64,000 nucleotides of DNA from UBA6168 sp964508135 (GCA_964508135.1 CAZDSU010000010.1:53590-117589); one strand, 5' to 3'. Positions 8,301 through 16,614 are shown, counted from the first letter of the stretch. Program-made: numbers and translations. The notes: generated by a model not told the origin, from the sequence alone.

Positions 8301-11300
8301 GGAACGACATACCAGTAGTAAACCGCGCCACCAGTCAGGTTGATGACCGTCGTGGAAGTGCCAGTCACGTTGGTGGCTGCCACAGTCGTGGGCGGGTTGG
8401 CTGTGCCGAGGTAAACGTCGTAGGAGCTGGCATTGGCCGCACTGTTCCAACTCAAGGCAACGGAGGCTGTGTTCACGCCAGTCGTGCCGTTGATGGGTAC
8501 AGCGTTGGTGGTACAAGCGGGGCCTGTGACCACATTCACATTGAAGCTGCAATTGCTCGCATTTCCCTTCAGGTCAATGGCCGTGTAAACCACCGTCGTC
8601 GTGCCAGTCGGGAAGTTCGCACCCGGCAGGAAGGATGAGGTAAAGGAAGAAAGGCCGCAATTATCATTAGCGGTTGGCGCTGTCCAAGTGGCAGTGGCCC
8701 CACTTGCACCACCGGTAGCCACGGTGATATTGGCTGGGCAACCCGTGATAACGGGCGGCACGTTGTCCATCGAGCAGCTGTTTTGAACCGTCACGGTGAA
8801 GCTGCAAGTGCTTTTGTTGCCCTTCTTATCCGAAAACTGATAGTTCACCGGCGTCACGCCAAGCGGGAATGTAGCGCCCGGTGAGTAGTTATTGTTCACC
8901 GTCACCGGAGCGCAAGGGTCGGTGGCCGTTGGTGCAATCCAAGTAGCGGTGGCCGAGATGCCAGTGGTCAGCAAGCTGATATTGGCCGGGCAGCCGCTGA
9001 TGGTGGGGGCCGCCACGTCGCCGGGGCATGGGTCAGCACCTACGGTAATGAGGAAGTTGCAGGTGGATGCATTATTGGCGGCATCGGTGGCCGTATAAGT
9101 CACGGTGGTCGTCCCAACTGGGAAAACTGCACCGAGAAAATGCGAGGCTGTGAAGTTGGTCACGCCACAGTTGTCGCCAGCGCCAGGTGAGTTCCAGATG
9201 GCCACTGCACCGCTGATGGCCGGGTTGGTAGGCAGCCAGATATTGGCCGGGCAACCGAAGATGTTGGGCTTCTGTGTATCTTCCAAGCAGGCGTCAACCG
9301 CCGTCACTGTAACCGTGAATGTGCAAGTGCTATTGTTGTTGTTGCCGTCCATGGCCGTGTAGGTCACGGTAGTTGTGCCAACGGGAAAGCCCTGGCCCGG
9401 CACGTGGGTGGCGGTCAAGGTGATGGGCTTGCAGTTGTCGTTGGGCGTCGGGGGCGTCCAAGTGGCTATCGTTATCGGGCCAAGGCGCTGGATGGTCTGG
9501 TTGCTTGGACAGCCCGTGAAGGTCGGTCCAGCGGTGTCGCCCGTGCAGTTGCTGCCCGGAGCTGTTTGGCGCACGTCAATGCGGAATTGGCATTGGTTCG
9601 TATTGTTGTAAACGTCCTTGGCCGTGTAGGTCACGCCCGTGATGCCCACGGGGAAGCTACTGCCGGACGTGTGGGTGGCGGTCAGCGTCACCGTGGAGCA
9701 ATTGTCGGTGGCCGTTGGCGCGGCCCAGGTAGCAGGCACCGTGCTGTTCGGCGTAAAAATCACTTGATCCTTCGGGCATGCGTTAAACTGCGGTTCCAGC
9801 AAGTCAACGGGAGTTACCTGCGCCACGCAGGTAAGTTCGTCGCCGAGGCGGGTGCGCACCACGAGGTTTACGTTTTGCACGGTACCAATATCGGAACAGT
9901 GGAAAACTGGGCGGGCAACGTCGTTTGCGAAGTACACGATGTTTGCGCAGCTATCAAAATTGGAAAAAGCCACGAGTGCATTGGCGTAAACCTTGATGTC
10001 GCCGTTGATGTCGGCACCGAAAGTCCCGTTCTGGCAAACCGAAGGTGCGTCTGAGGTGGCCGCCGTGTGAATAATACCGCCCTGGTTGTTCAGTGCTGCG
10101 CCAGTGGTCGTACCTTTTTGGAACAAAATGCCGTGCAGCTCGAAATTGCCGCCCGTGTTGTTGATGCTGCCCGTGTTTTTCATCGAGGAGCATTCGTCCA
10201 CTAATATCTTGTCGGTATTTACCAAGGTGCCTTCGTTGAGCAGGTTGCCTGCTTGCAGGTAGAAAAGCTCGTTGTTTGTCAATGTTGCGCCAGCGGCATT
10301 GGTGAAAGGCTCTCCCGTGCAAACCAGAAAGGCGTTGTTGGTGAAGCTGCCCTCGTTGCGGGTGCGCACCATATTACGGAAGGTACCGTTGTTGGTCAGC
10401 ACCCCGGTTGCCTTGTTGTTGAAATCTTGCACCACGTTCACCGTGCCACCCATGCTGTTGATGAAGTTGGTGTTGTTCGACCAAACCGAGCCGCCGTTCA
10501 CGTTCACCGTGCCGTTATTGGTAAATGTCCCGTCGTTGCTCACCAAGTCATTGGTGCTTAGGGAGTTGTTGTTCGTAAACGTGGAATTATTATCTACCAA
10601 TGAGCCGCCGAAACTGAGCAGCGTGCCGTTGTTCAGGAACGTGCCATTGTTTTCAATCGTGCCAAAACTGTTAATGGCGTTTTTGTTGTCAACAGTGCCA
10701 GCATTGAGAATTTTCGAACCGTAGCCCATACCGAGCGTGCCACCTGGACGGTTGAAGAATGAAGCGCCTGTTCGGTTATCAATCAAGTTGTTATTGTTGA
10801 ACGTGGCAAAGTTGTTTGCCTCGCCCTTGTTGATGAACTTCTGGCCGTTGGTGAACGTACCATAGTTCTGCACGAAGCCGCTGTTGTCCAGTGTGCCAGC
10901 ATTGGTCAACTGAGCACTAGCATTGACGGTCAGCACCGTGGCCGCCGCCACGTTCAGGGTGACGTTGTTGTTGAAAATGCCGTTCACCGTCATCGTGCCG
11001 GAGGCGTTCACCGCACCGTTGTTGGTGAAGTTGCCGTTCACTAGCAGTGCGCCAGTAGCACCTGTGATGTTCAGTGTAGCGCCAAAGTTGTTGGTGAAGT
11101 TACTGCTGGCGTTGATGGTCAGCGACTTGGTGGTCAGCGTTTGGTTGTTGTTGAAAGTGCCGCCTGTTTGGAGTGTACCGTTGGTGGCATCAATGGTGCC
11201 GTTGTTGGTGATGGCACCTTGGTTGACCAGTGTCGTTTGGAGGGTAAAGCTGCTGCTGTTGGTGAAGGTGGCCCCGGTTCCGTTGGTGAAACCAGCGGCT

Positions 11301-11671
11301 CCGGCGAAGGTCATCGTGCCGAAGTTTTTCAACGTGCCATTGTTGGTCAAGCTGCCAGTGGACGAGATGGCAAATGTGCCGGAACTCTCCACCAAACTAC
11401 CAGTGGCCACCGTCACCGCAGCAGTTGCGGAGATGTTGCCGTAGGCTTCGATGTTGAAATTGACGGCGAGCGGGCTGCCCACTACCACAGTGACGCCACC
11501 GCCGATAAAGGCGTTGTTGCCCAGACCGGGAAGAACCTTTGGTTCCCAGTTGTTTTTGTCAAACCAGTCGCCATTGTTCGGTCCGACATACTGGGATTGT
11601 GACTGGGCTTGCAGGTTGACTGCCCCAAGCAGGAGCAGACAGATGCAGGTCAGGTAATGCTGAATACGCAT
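5360..11671 (-). CDS. Giant T9SS-secreted surface protein (HYR, PA14, CBM-like, ThuA-like domains)
   Basis: A 2103-residue protein. The start at 11671 is chosen because it places a signal peptide (MRIQHYLTCICLLLLGAVNL, then QAQ) at the N terminus; the frame is open further upstream. Approximate order: residues 45-590, low-complexity N/T/G-rich strands with many NNGTF-like repeats, probably a beta-helix; 610-1055, five HYR modules of about 86 residues, each starting near a CPANI-type motif; 1060-1145, a fibronectin-III-like domain; 1150-1310, PA14; 1320-1490, PKD/immunoglobulin-like; 1495-1780, two CBM-like modules (NPGFENGTSGW type); 1790-1990, a ThuA/glutamine-amidotransferase-like fold; 2017-2103, a T9SS type-A sorting domain (VFPNPAEDKIFLEF). 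It is likely an adhesin or sugar-binding protein anchored at the cell surface; no catalytic role can be shown. Confidence 0.9.
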   Translation of the reverse strand: MRIQHYLTCICLLLLGAVNLQAQSQSQYVGPNNGDWFDKNNWEPKVLPGLGNNAFIGGGVTVVVGSPLAVNFNIEAYGNISATAAVTVATGSLVESSGTFAISSTGSLTNNGTLKNFGTMTFAGAAGFTNGTGATFTNSSSFTLQTTLVNQGAITNNGTIDATNGTLQTGGTFNNNQTLTTKSLTINASSNFTNNFGATLNITGATGALLVNGNFTNNGAVNASGTMTVNGIFNNNVTLNVAAATVLTVNASAQLTNAGTLDNSGFVQNYGTFTNGQKFINKGEANNFATFNNNNLIDNRTGASFFNRPGGTLGMGYGSKILNAGTVDNKNAINSFGTIENNGTFLNNGTLLSFGGSLVDNNSTFTNNNSLSTNDLVSNDGTFTNNGTVNVNGGSVWSNNTNFINSMGGTVNVVQDFNNKATGVLTNNGTFRNMVRTRNEGSFTNNAFLVCTGEPFTNAAGATLTNNELFYLQAGNLLNEGTLVNTDKILVDECSSMKNTGSINNTGGNFELHGILFQKGTTTGAALNNQGGIIHTAATSDAPSVCQNGTFGADINGDIKVYANALVAFSNFDSCANIVYFANDVARPVFHCSDIGTVQNVNLVVRTRLGDELTCVAQVTPVDLLEPQFNACPKDQVIFTPNSTVPATWAAPTATDNCSTVTLTATHTSGSSFPVGITGVTYTAKDVYNNTNQCQFRIDVRQTAPGSNCTGDTAGPTFTGCPSNQTIQRLGPITIATWTPPTPNDNCKPITLTATHVPGQGFPVGTTTVTYTAMDGNNNNSTCTFTVTVTAVDACLEDTQKPNIFGCPANIWLPTNPAISGAVAIWNSPGAGDNCGVTNFTASHFLGAVFPVGTTTVTYTATDAANNASTCNFLITVGADPCPGDVAAPTISGCPANISLLTTGISATATWIAPTATDPCAPVTVNNNYSPGATFPLGVTPVNYQFSDKKGNKSTCSFTVTVQNSCSMDNVPPVITGCPANITVATGGASGATATWTAPTANDNCGLSSFTSSFLPGANFPTGTTTVVYTAIDLKGNASNCSFNVNVVTGPACTTNAVPINGTTGVNTASVALSWNSAANASSYDVYLGTANPPTTVAATNVTGTSTTVINLTGGAVYYWYVVPKNAAGSATGCASSVTSFTTTGGSAGGDCNVTLGGIVREIWNTNTWNLNSIDGFGNPNSTVTLTQFALTATENGSNYTDRVRGFIVPSATGNYTFNVTGDDYVELFLSTNGNPASKQKIAWHYGYTNQTQYTKYATQTSAIINLQAGQPYYIELRHLEGGGKDHFRVSWKTPSSSTWTIVPGSRLAPYSDIVTPTAVCQNITLQLTTPGQSVQINGQQVNGGSTPGCGATITSYNVSPTSFSQPGTYTATLTVTNSLGLSSTCTATVTVLAPPCTISNTVCEANVNNTGWQNLANCAVSVCVGEKVVLSVNPNGLPSYKWSGPNSYTATGNSGGDALVSSSITAAQAGTYTVTMTDASGCTATKSIQVTVNVCSNCQDNLLVNPGFENGTSGWTWMQNAGITTTSPFAETKSLKICSGSGGISQYLPALSGTTYTMKVYAKISGATASVGLRFYDKNWAEITVPSVPVTATSYTLYTVTATAPVNAAYVESWAWKNRNGCFYADEFCMTSSTGFPACTNNLLANENPGFESNFNNWDWTDNASITTSNVHSGAKAAQVCTSYSDGGAGTRITAMPGATYSLQLWAKTSGSPDWAGAGIAFYDASWNKIGDDISRGITATDWSLYLIQGVAPINAKYVDFWFWKEEGGCLYVDDFCASSTGGGSSCNANALFVVGSTSLNSGDAWVKNRLESLGLTVTVKSANGALSTDANGKGVVIISSTVNSSDVGSKFTNVAVPVVTWESYLLDNLKMVGSAEQSDFGQNNGYKTLNISDPSHPLSAGLSGNVQVYSSNSYMRWGWTTNASAAKVAKVSGQEAWYGLFGYEKGAAMQGGFAAPARRVALFMDEDTPTLLTAKGIQLFDGAIEWAMGCNLADVGGTAVADRNSETATDLAAVTPAASVQVFPNPAEDKIFLEFGEGYNEEAVISLFDINGKALKEWEIEASSDPVELQLDGLRSGQYLLWIAFKGKAPVSKRIIVANTK

Positions 11672-12279
11672 AATGTTTATTTTGGTAAAAATTTGAAAGT
11701 ATTTGCCAGCAATAGACCATCCGAGCCATAAGGGCGCAGTGGTTTTGTTGCCTTTTGTTGCCAATTGTTCGATGTGAAAAAGACCGGTGTGAGACCTGAA
11801 GCCGTTGACAGCAAGCGGTGTGGAATTGGTGCAAGGCATTGAAAAATCAATGCGTTGAAAACCAAATCAGACTGAGGTTACTTGATGCCTAAAGCAGTGA
11901 AAAGCTGTGAGTGAAGTGACCAAGCAAATTGGCGCTCGTGCTGCCAACATGGATTTTTAGCTTAAAATGGAGACCGGAAGTGAGTTTTTACCGGATTGTG
12001 TGGAGGGAGAAAATGTGCTTAATTCTAATTTTCCGGTAACGTTTGGAATTGCAAATTTAACGAAGTTGCTACCTGACTACAAAGCATTGGAAAAGATAAA
12101 TACAAGTGGCATGTTTAAAATCACTGATTTTCAATGGATTGTGATTGGATTTAATAAAAAAATCTTCGGAAAGGTGTTGGATACTCCAAGCTGGGATTTC
12201 CCCCAATTGCTAGCGGGCCATTGATACAAGTCGGAATATTTTGCAGGCTACTGCTACCGTGCAGCCAAAAGACTTCCTC
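11672..12279. other. Long intergenic region upstream of the giant protein gene
   Basis: These 608 bases separate the minus-strand giant protein from the plus-strand glycosyltransferase, so promoters for both should lie here; I could not find a clear TAnnTTTG box on either strand. The 5' leader of the giant gene contains direct copies of TTTTGTTGCC (11742-11763). The only open frame is the weak one at 11967-12224. The second half is more A/T-rich than its surroundings. Confidence 0.5.
11967..12224 (+). CDS. Hypothetical 85-residue ORF, doubtful
   Basis: An ATG-started frame encoding 85 residues with no signal peptide, no membrane segment and no motif I recognise. Its central part (LTKLLPDYKALEKINTSGMF) reads like ordinary soluble protein, and its base composition is more A/T-rich than the neighbours. 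It ends 55 bases before the start of a frameshifted glycosyltransferase, in a patch with other broken genes, so it may be a remnant of a larger gene. It could equally be chance. Confidence 0.25.
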   Translation: METGSEFLPDCVEGENVLNSNFPVTFGIANLTKLLPDYKALEKINTSGMFKITDFQWIVIGFNKKIFGKVLDTPSWDFPQLLAGH

Positions 12280-13267
12280 ATGAAAATCAGTGGTTTTACG
12301 ATGGTCAAAAACGCCACGCTGCTGTACTACCCCATCCGGCAGGCCATCGAGTCCATTTTGCCACTGGTGGACGAGTTCGTGGTAGCGCTCGGTGACTGCG
12401 ACCCCAACGACCGGACGGAGGAGGATATTCTAGCCATCGGCTCCGCAAAAATCCGAATCGTGCGCACTGTCTGGGACATAGAAAAATACCCGAACGGCAC
12501 CGAGAACGCACACCAGACCGACATCGCCAAGTCGCACTGCACGGGCGATTGGCTGTTTTACCTCCAAGCTGACGAGGTGGTACACGACCAGTACCTGCCC
12601 ACCATCCTCCATTCTTGCGAAGCGTACCTGACCGACCCCCGCCGTGGAGGGATTGCTGTTCGGCTATGTCCATTTCTGGGGCGATTACTGGCACCACCAA
12701 GTGGCGCACGGCTGGTACAAAAACGAGATCCGCATCATTCGGAACCTGCCGGACATCCACGCTTGGGAGTCGGCGCAGTCGTTCCGTCGCATTCCAGACT
12801 TCGATGGCCAGAACTATCGCCAACAAGCTGGCACCTTCAAACTGAAGGTGGTCAAAGTTCCAGCGTTCGTTTACCACTACGGCTGGGTGCGACCGCCACA
12901 GTTGATGCAGCGCAAGAAAAAGTCGCTCGATACCATCCACAAGGGCGAGGAACGGGTGGCCGAGCTGTACCACGGTCGCCACGAAGCCTACGACTACGGC
13001 CCGCTGGGTCGGGCCGCCAAGTTCACGGGAACGCACCCGGCGGTGATGAAGGATTGGATGGAGAAATTTGATTGGAAGGACCAACTGAACTACTCCAGCC
13101 AGGAACTGAACCCACCCCAAGAGCGGCACAAGCACGACAGCCTTCGGGTACGGATATTGACTTTTTTTGACCAAAAACTGCTGGGGGGTAGGGAGATTGG
13201 TGGGTTCAGGAATTATGAGTTGCTGAAGGGGAAGGGGTATCGGGAAATTCCTCCAAAAAAAAGCTAA
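12280..13267 (+). pseudogene. Glycosyltransferase (family 2-like) with one frameshift
   Basis: Two overlapping frames together give one protein of about 328 residues. The first runs from ATG 12280 (MKISGFTMVKNA, then DEFVVALGDCDPNDRT, DWLFYLQADEVVH) to about 12640. The second continues from there (VEGLLFGYVHFWGDYWHH, then WYKNEIRIIRNLPDIH, VYHYGWVRPP) to the stop at 13267. Removing one C from the CCCCC run at 12636-12640 restores a continuous frame reading TDPAVEGLLFG. The sequence resembles GT2-type proteins with a DxD-like site and a conserved YHYGWVR C-terminal part. Either the gene is newly inactivated or the base is an assembly error. The acceptor is unknown. Confidence 0.75.
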
Positions 13268-13286
13268 ATTTGCAAAAACAGAATTA

Positions 13287-13680
13287 ATGACAGAAGCAGA
13301 AGTCATCGAAGTACTGGAGAAAATCGGCTGACCGTGACTGAAAGCAGTACAGGATTTGACTGCTTCTGGAAATCTGATTCAGGCACTGTTTTTTTGCGCA
13401 CCTTGTCATTGAGAAACTACTCAAAGCCCATTGGGTGAAGGATAACGATACCACCCTGCCGCCCAGAACTCACAATCTTGAGTACCTGCTCTCACAAACA
13501 AAACTTTCCATGCCGATGGAAGATATTGACGAGCTTCGCATCATGAATGCGTGGAATATTGAGGACAGATATCAGGATTACAAGGACATGCTTTACAAAA
13601 AGACAACCCGAAGTTACACGGAACAAAAATTGGAAATTGTCAACAAAATAAGGGAATGGTTAACCGCACAATTGCCATAG
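13287..13680 (+). pseudogene. HEPN-domain gene broken by three frameshifts
   Basis: Reading across frames gives a complete HEPN protein of about 132 residues: MTEAEVIEYWRKSADRDW, then QALFFAHLVIEKLLKAHWVK, PPRTHNLEYLL, and a C-terminal helical part ending IREWLTAQLP. Three single-base changes are needed: drop G at 13311, add G after 13340, and drop one T from the T7 run at 13389-13395. Only the part from about 13397 onward is open to the stop. It overlaps the start of the MNT gene by 25 bases, the classic arrangement of HEPN/MNT pairs. The HEPN member appears inactivated unless all three changes are sequencing errors. Confidence 0.75.
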
Positions 13681-14003
13681 AACAGATTTACCGTCTGCTC
13701 GGCGACTTGGTAGAGCAAGGCTACCAACCGACGCAGGCTTACCTTTTTGGCTCCGTTGCGACAGGTCAGCAACATGCCCATTCTGATATTGACTTGGCCG
13801 TGTGGGACAACCGTTTCACTGGATGCTTGACCATTGACTACGAACCCATCAAGCATATTCTTTCCCGGTATCCGCTCATCGAACTGCATACTTTTTCTCC
13901 CACCGATGACAAGGAAAACAACCCTTGGGTCGCCGAGATATTGGCGCATGGCATCCCATTTGACCTGCAAAATATTTATCGCAAAAAGGTGCTGGTTGCT
14001 TGA
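13656..14003 (+). CDS. MNT-type nucleotidyltransferase (partner of HEPN)
   Basis: A 115-residue minimal nucleotidyltransferase. The Pol-beta-like active site is plain: AYLFGSVATGQQHAHSDIDLAVWD has the GS motif followed by the D-x-D pair that binds metal. In HEPN/MNT systems the MNT enzyme neutralises the HEPN partner, in characterised cases by adding AMP to it. Here the antitoxin-like gene is intact while its toxin-like partner is frameshifted. The start codon overlaps the HEPN 3' end by 25 bases, implying translational coupling. Confidence 0.8.
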   Translation: MVNRTIAIEQIYRLLGDLVEQGYQPTQAYLFGSVATGQQHAHSDIDLAVWDNRFTGCLTIDYEPIKHILSRYPLIELHTFSPTDDKENNPWVAEILAHGIPFDLQNIYRKKVLVA

Positions 14004-14027
14004 ACCCCATCTCGCAGTTTCCTCAAC

Positions 14028-15338
14028 TCAAATCCTCTTTATCTCCGCCCCCAGCGCATTTAGCCGCTCGTCAATGCGCTCGTAGCCCCGGTCAATTTGA
14101 TGGATGTTGTTGATGATGCTCTTGCCCCGTGCCGATAGTGCGGCGATGAGCAGTGCCACCCCCGCCCGGATATCCGGGGAGGTCATTTCGATGCCCCGGA
14201 GTTGGAAGCGGCGATTGAGGCCGATGACGGTGGCCCTGTGCGGATCGCAAAGGATGATTTGGGCACCCATGTCAATCAGCTTGTCCACGAAGAACAGGCG
14301 GCTCTCGAACATTTTTTGGTGGATCAAAACGCTGCCCTTCGCTTGGGTGGCCATCACGAGGATGATGCTCATGAGGTCGGGGGTGAAGCCCGGCCAAGGC
14401 GAATCGTACACAGTCATGATGGAGCCGTCAATGAACGAATGGATTTCGATTTCTTCTTGCGCTGGCACGTGGATGTCGTCGCCGTGGATGTCCATTTTCA
14501 CGCCCATCCGCTCGAAGACCGGCAGGATGTTGCCCAACTCGGCTACGCCCGCCCCGCTGATGGTCAGCTCGGACTGCGTCATTGCCGCCAGGCCAATAAA
14601 ACTGCCCACCTCAATCATGTCGGGCAGGCACCTGTGCTCCGCACCGCCGAGCGACGTGACGCCCTCGATGGTGAGCAAGTTGGAGCCGATGCCGCTGATT
14701 TTTGCGCCCATGCGATTCAGTAGTTTGCAAAGTTGCTGCACGTAGGGTTCGCAGGCAGCGTTGTAAATCGTGGTGGTACCCTCGGCCATCACGGCGGCGA
14801 AAAGCACATTGGCCGTGCCGGTCACGGAGATTTCATCCATCAATAAATAGGTGCCCTGCAGTTGCGGCGCTTCGATGAAATACATGCGCTCCTCGGCGTC
14901 GTAGCGGAAGTCGGCACCAAGTTTTTGGAGGCCGAGGAAGTGCGTGTCGAGCCTGCGCCGCCCGATTTTGTCGCCGCCGGGCTGTGGCAAGAGCGCTTTG
15001 CGGAAGCGCCCCAACAAGGCCCCCATCAGCATCACAGACCCACGGATGCGGCGGGCATTGCCGAGGAAGTTTTTGTTTTCAAAAAGATTGGCGTCCACCT
15101 CGTCGGCCTGGAAGCTGTAGGTGTCGTGGGCGATGCGATCCACCTTCACGCCGAGACCCCGCATCAGCTCAATCTGGCTGCGCACGTCGGCAATGTCGGG
15201 GATATTGGAGATGGTGACTTTCTCGGCGGTCAGCAACGGAGCACAGATGACTTGCAGGGCTTCGTTTTTTGCGCCCTTGGGCACGATGCTGCCGCTCAAC
15301 GGGCGGCCTCCGGTTACTTCAAAGGATGAGGTTTGCAT
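14028..15338 (-). CDS. murA: UDP-N-acetylglucosamine 1-carboxyvinyltransferase, Asp-type active site
   Basis: A 436-residue MurA, catalysing enolpyruvyl transfer from PEP to UDP-GlcNAc, the first committed step of peptidoglycan synthesis. The start at 15338 (MQTSSFEVTGG) is preferred over an upstream in-frame ATG because it matches the family N terminus. PKGAKNEAL contains the conserved Lys-Asn pair. The catalytic loop reads PGGDKIGRRRLDTH, with Asp at residue 123 where most MurA enzymes carry the Cys that fosfomycin alkylates (PGGCxIGxRP). A natural Cys-to-Asp change keeps activity and gives intrinsic fosfomycin resistance in known MurA enzymes, for example in mycobacteria and chlamydiae. 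The length is normal for MurA. Confidence 0.95.
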   Translation of the reverse strand: MQTSSFEVTGGRPLSGSIVPKGAKNEALQVICAPLLTAEKVTISNIPDIADVRSQIELMRGLGVKVDRIAHDTYSFQADEVDANLFENKNFLGNARRIRGSVMLMGALLGRFRKALLPQPGGDKIGRRRLDTHFLGLQKLGADFRYDAEERMYFIEAPQLQGTYLLMDEISVTGTANVLFAAVMAEGTTTIYNAACEPYVQQLCKLLNRMGAKISGIGSNLLTIEGVTSLGGAEHRCLPDMIEVGSFIGLAAMTQSELTISGAGVAELGNILPVFERMGVKMDIHGDDIHVPAQEEIEIHSFIDGSIMTVYDSPWPGFTPDLMSIILVMATQAKGSVLIHQKMFESRLFFVDKLIDMGAQIILCDPHRATVIGLNRRFQLRGIEMTSPDIRAGVALLIAALSARGKSIINNIHQIDRGYERIDERLNALGAEIKRI

Positions 15339-15370
15339 GATAGTCAAGGAAAAAGTAAAAAGAATAAAGG

Positions 15371-15378
15371 CAAAAGTA
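15371..15378 (-). promoter_or_regulatory. Candidate -7 box for murA
   Basis: CAAAAGTA on the plus strand reads TACTTTTG on the minus strand, matching the Bacteroidota -7 consensus TAnnTTTG, 33 bases upstream of the murA start. No -33 TTG is seen at the usual distance. Confidence 0.35.
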
Positions 15379-15395
15379 GGCACATCCACGAGCAT

Positions 15396-15425
15396 AGTCT
15401 AAGGTCTCTTGTCTAATGTCTGCCA
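15396..15425. repeat. Degenerate tandem words (TCTAAGG/TCTAATG type)
   Basis: Degenerate direct words AGTCTAAGG, TCTCTTG and TCTAATGTC lie between murA and the ROK gene. The same vocabulary (GTCTAATG, TAGACTTTAGACA) forms hairpins at 38749-38829 and 46656-46734. No good complementary arm is seen here. Confidence 0.5.
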
Positions 15426-15501
15426 TCTTGAACCAGCGGTGAAGATGGGGAGGTGGGGCGTGAAAACCAAAAAAATCCCCCTCGTCCCTGATTCAACTTT
15501 T

Positions 15502-15509
15502 TAGATTTG
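15502..15509 (+). promoter_or_regulatory. Candidate -7 box for the ROK kinase gene
   Basis: TAGATTTG matches TAnnTTTG and lies 61 bases upstream of the ATG at 15571. A clear -33 TTG is missing. Confidence 0.35.
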
Positions 15510-15570
15510 CTTTTTCAACAGCCGTTCTCCCCAAAGGGGCAAGCAATTTTCAATTTTCAATTCATTTTCC

Positions 15571-16509
15571 ATGCAACTCGCACTCGGTATTGATATCGGC
15601 GGCACTTCCACCAAACTGGCATTGGTGGATACATTGGGCAACATCACCGCCCGCAGTTCCTTCTCCACCGCCGACCGTGCGGATGAGCACGACTTTTTCC
15701 GACACTTGTTCATTGGCATTGACGAACTGGTGGGCGAAACGGTAGAACTGGTGGGCATCGGGGCCGGGGCACCCAGCGCCAACGAGCAGCAGGGCACCAT
15801 CGAGAATGCCGCCAACCTGCCTTTTTCACCGAAGGTGGAATTCGTTAAAACAGTGCGGGAACGCTACAACGTACCTGTTTTATTGGTCAAGGACAGCAAC
15901 GCCAGCACGCTCGGCGAATGGCATTTTGGCGCAGCCAAGGGCATGGAAAACTTCATGCTGCTCACGCTCGGCACGGGCCTCGGCTGCGGCATCGTGGCGG
16001 ATGGGCGGCTGCTCGGCGGGGAGTTTGGGCATGGGGGCGAGGCAGGGCATGTCTGTGTGCAACCCAACGGACGTGCCTGTGGCTGCGGACGCTTCGGCTG
16101 CCTGGAAACCTACGTGAGCGCCACTGGCCTGAAGCGCACCGTCTTCGAAAACCTGGCGAACCAGATGCAGGACAGCCCATTGCGGAGCCTCAGCTACGAC
16201 GACATGTCGGCACGGCACATCTTCGAGGCGGCCATTTCGGGCGATTTTTTGGCAAAAAAAACCTTCGAGCAAACAGGCGAGGTGTTGGGCCGGGCGCTGG
16301 CAGACATGGCGGCGTGGTTCGAGCCAGCGGCCATCGTGCTGTCCGGGGGGCTGGCGATGGCGGGCGACCTGCTTTTTACGCCGACCATCGGGAGTTTGGA
16401 ACGTCATGCGCTGGCATTTCACAAGGGTCACAAAATCAAGGTGCTGCCCTCGGCGCTGGGGGAAAACGATGCGGCACTGTTGGGAACTGCGGCGCTGGTT
16501 TGGACATGA
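15571..16509 (+). CDS. ROK-family sugar kinase (glucokinase-like)
   Basis: A 312-residue ROK protein. The N-terminal phosphate-binding motif is LGIDIGGTSTKLALVD (5-20). The ROK sugar-site motif GEAGHV and the zinc-binding cluster CGCGRFGCLE (about 169-178, CxCGxxGCxE) are present, and an ATP-site LSGGLA lies near residue 258. It has no N-terminal helix-turn-helix, so it is a kinase rather than an Xyl-type repressor. Substrate choice (glucose, N-acetylglucosamine or N-acetylmannosamine) cannot be read from sequence. Its position directly upstream of the NagB-PIG-L gene, same strand and 105 bases apart, suggests amino-sugar catabolism (inference). Confidence 0.88.
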   Translation: MQLALGIDIGGTSTKLALVDTLGNITARSSFSTADRADEHDFFRHLFIGIDELVGETVELVGIGAGAPSANEQQGTIENAANLPFSPKVEFVKTVRERYNVPVLLVKDSNASTLGEWHFGAAKGMENFMLLTLGTGLGCGIVADGRLLGGEFGHGGEAGHVCVQPNGRACGCGRFGCLETYVSATGLKRTVFENLANQMQDSPLRSLSYDDMSARHIFEAAISGDFLAKKTFEQTGEVLGRALADMAAWFEPAAIVLSGGLAMAGDLLFTPTIGSLERHALAFHKGHKIKVLPSALGENDAALLGTAALVWT

Positions 16510-16525
16510 ATGATGATTGATTCAA

Positions 16526-16559
16526 TTTGCAAAACAGCTATTCAAACTTTGTAACTTCG
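16526..16559 (+). promoter_or_regulatory. Candidate promoter of the NagB-PIG-L gene
   Basis: TTTG at 16526-16529, then 22 bases, then TAACTTCG at 16552-16559, close to the Bacteroidota pattern TTTG-N19-23-TAnnTTTG with one mismatch in the -7 box. It sits 55 bases upstream of the ATG. Confidence 0.45.
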
Positions 16560-16614
16560 CCCCACCTCCCCATCCACCAAAACAAAACGACAAATCAAAA
16601 TCAGCAATTCCAAT

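Noticed and set aside
8500..9830. Regular repeats of about 260 bp that could suggest a CRISPR or satellite array
   Set aside because: They are the coding repeats of five HYR modules in one open frame; unit length and divergence do not fit CRISPR.
12280..13071. Two separate glycosyltransferase genes
   Set aside because: The two frames are complementary halves of one domain and join exactly at a C5 run; one frameshifted gene is simpler.
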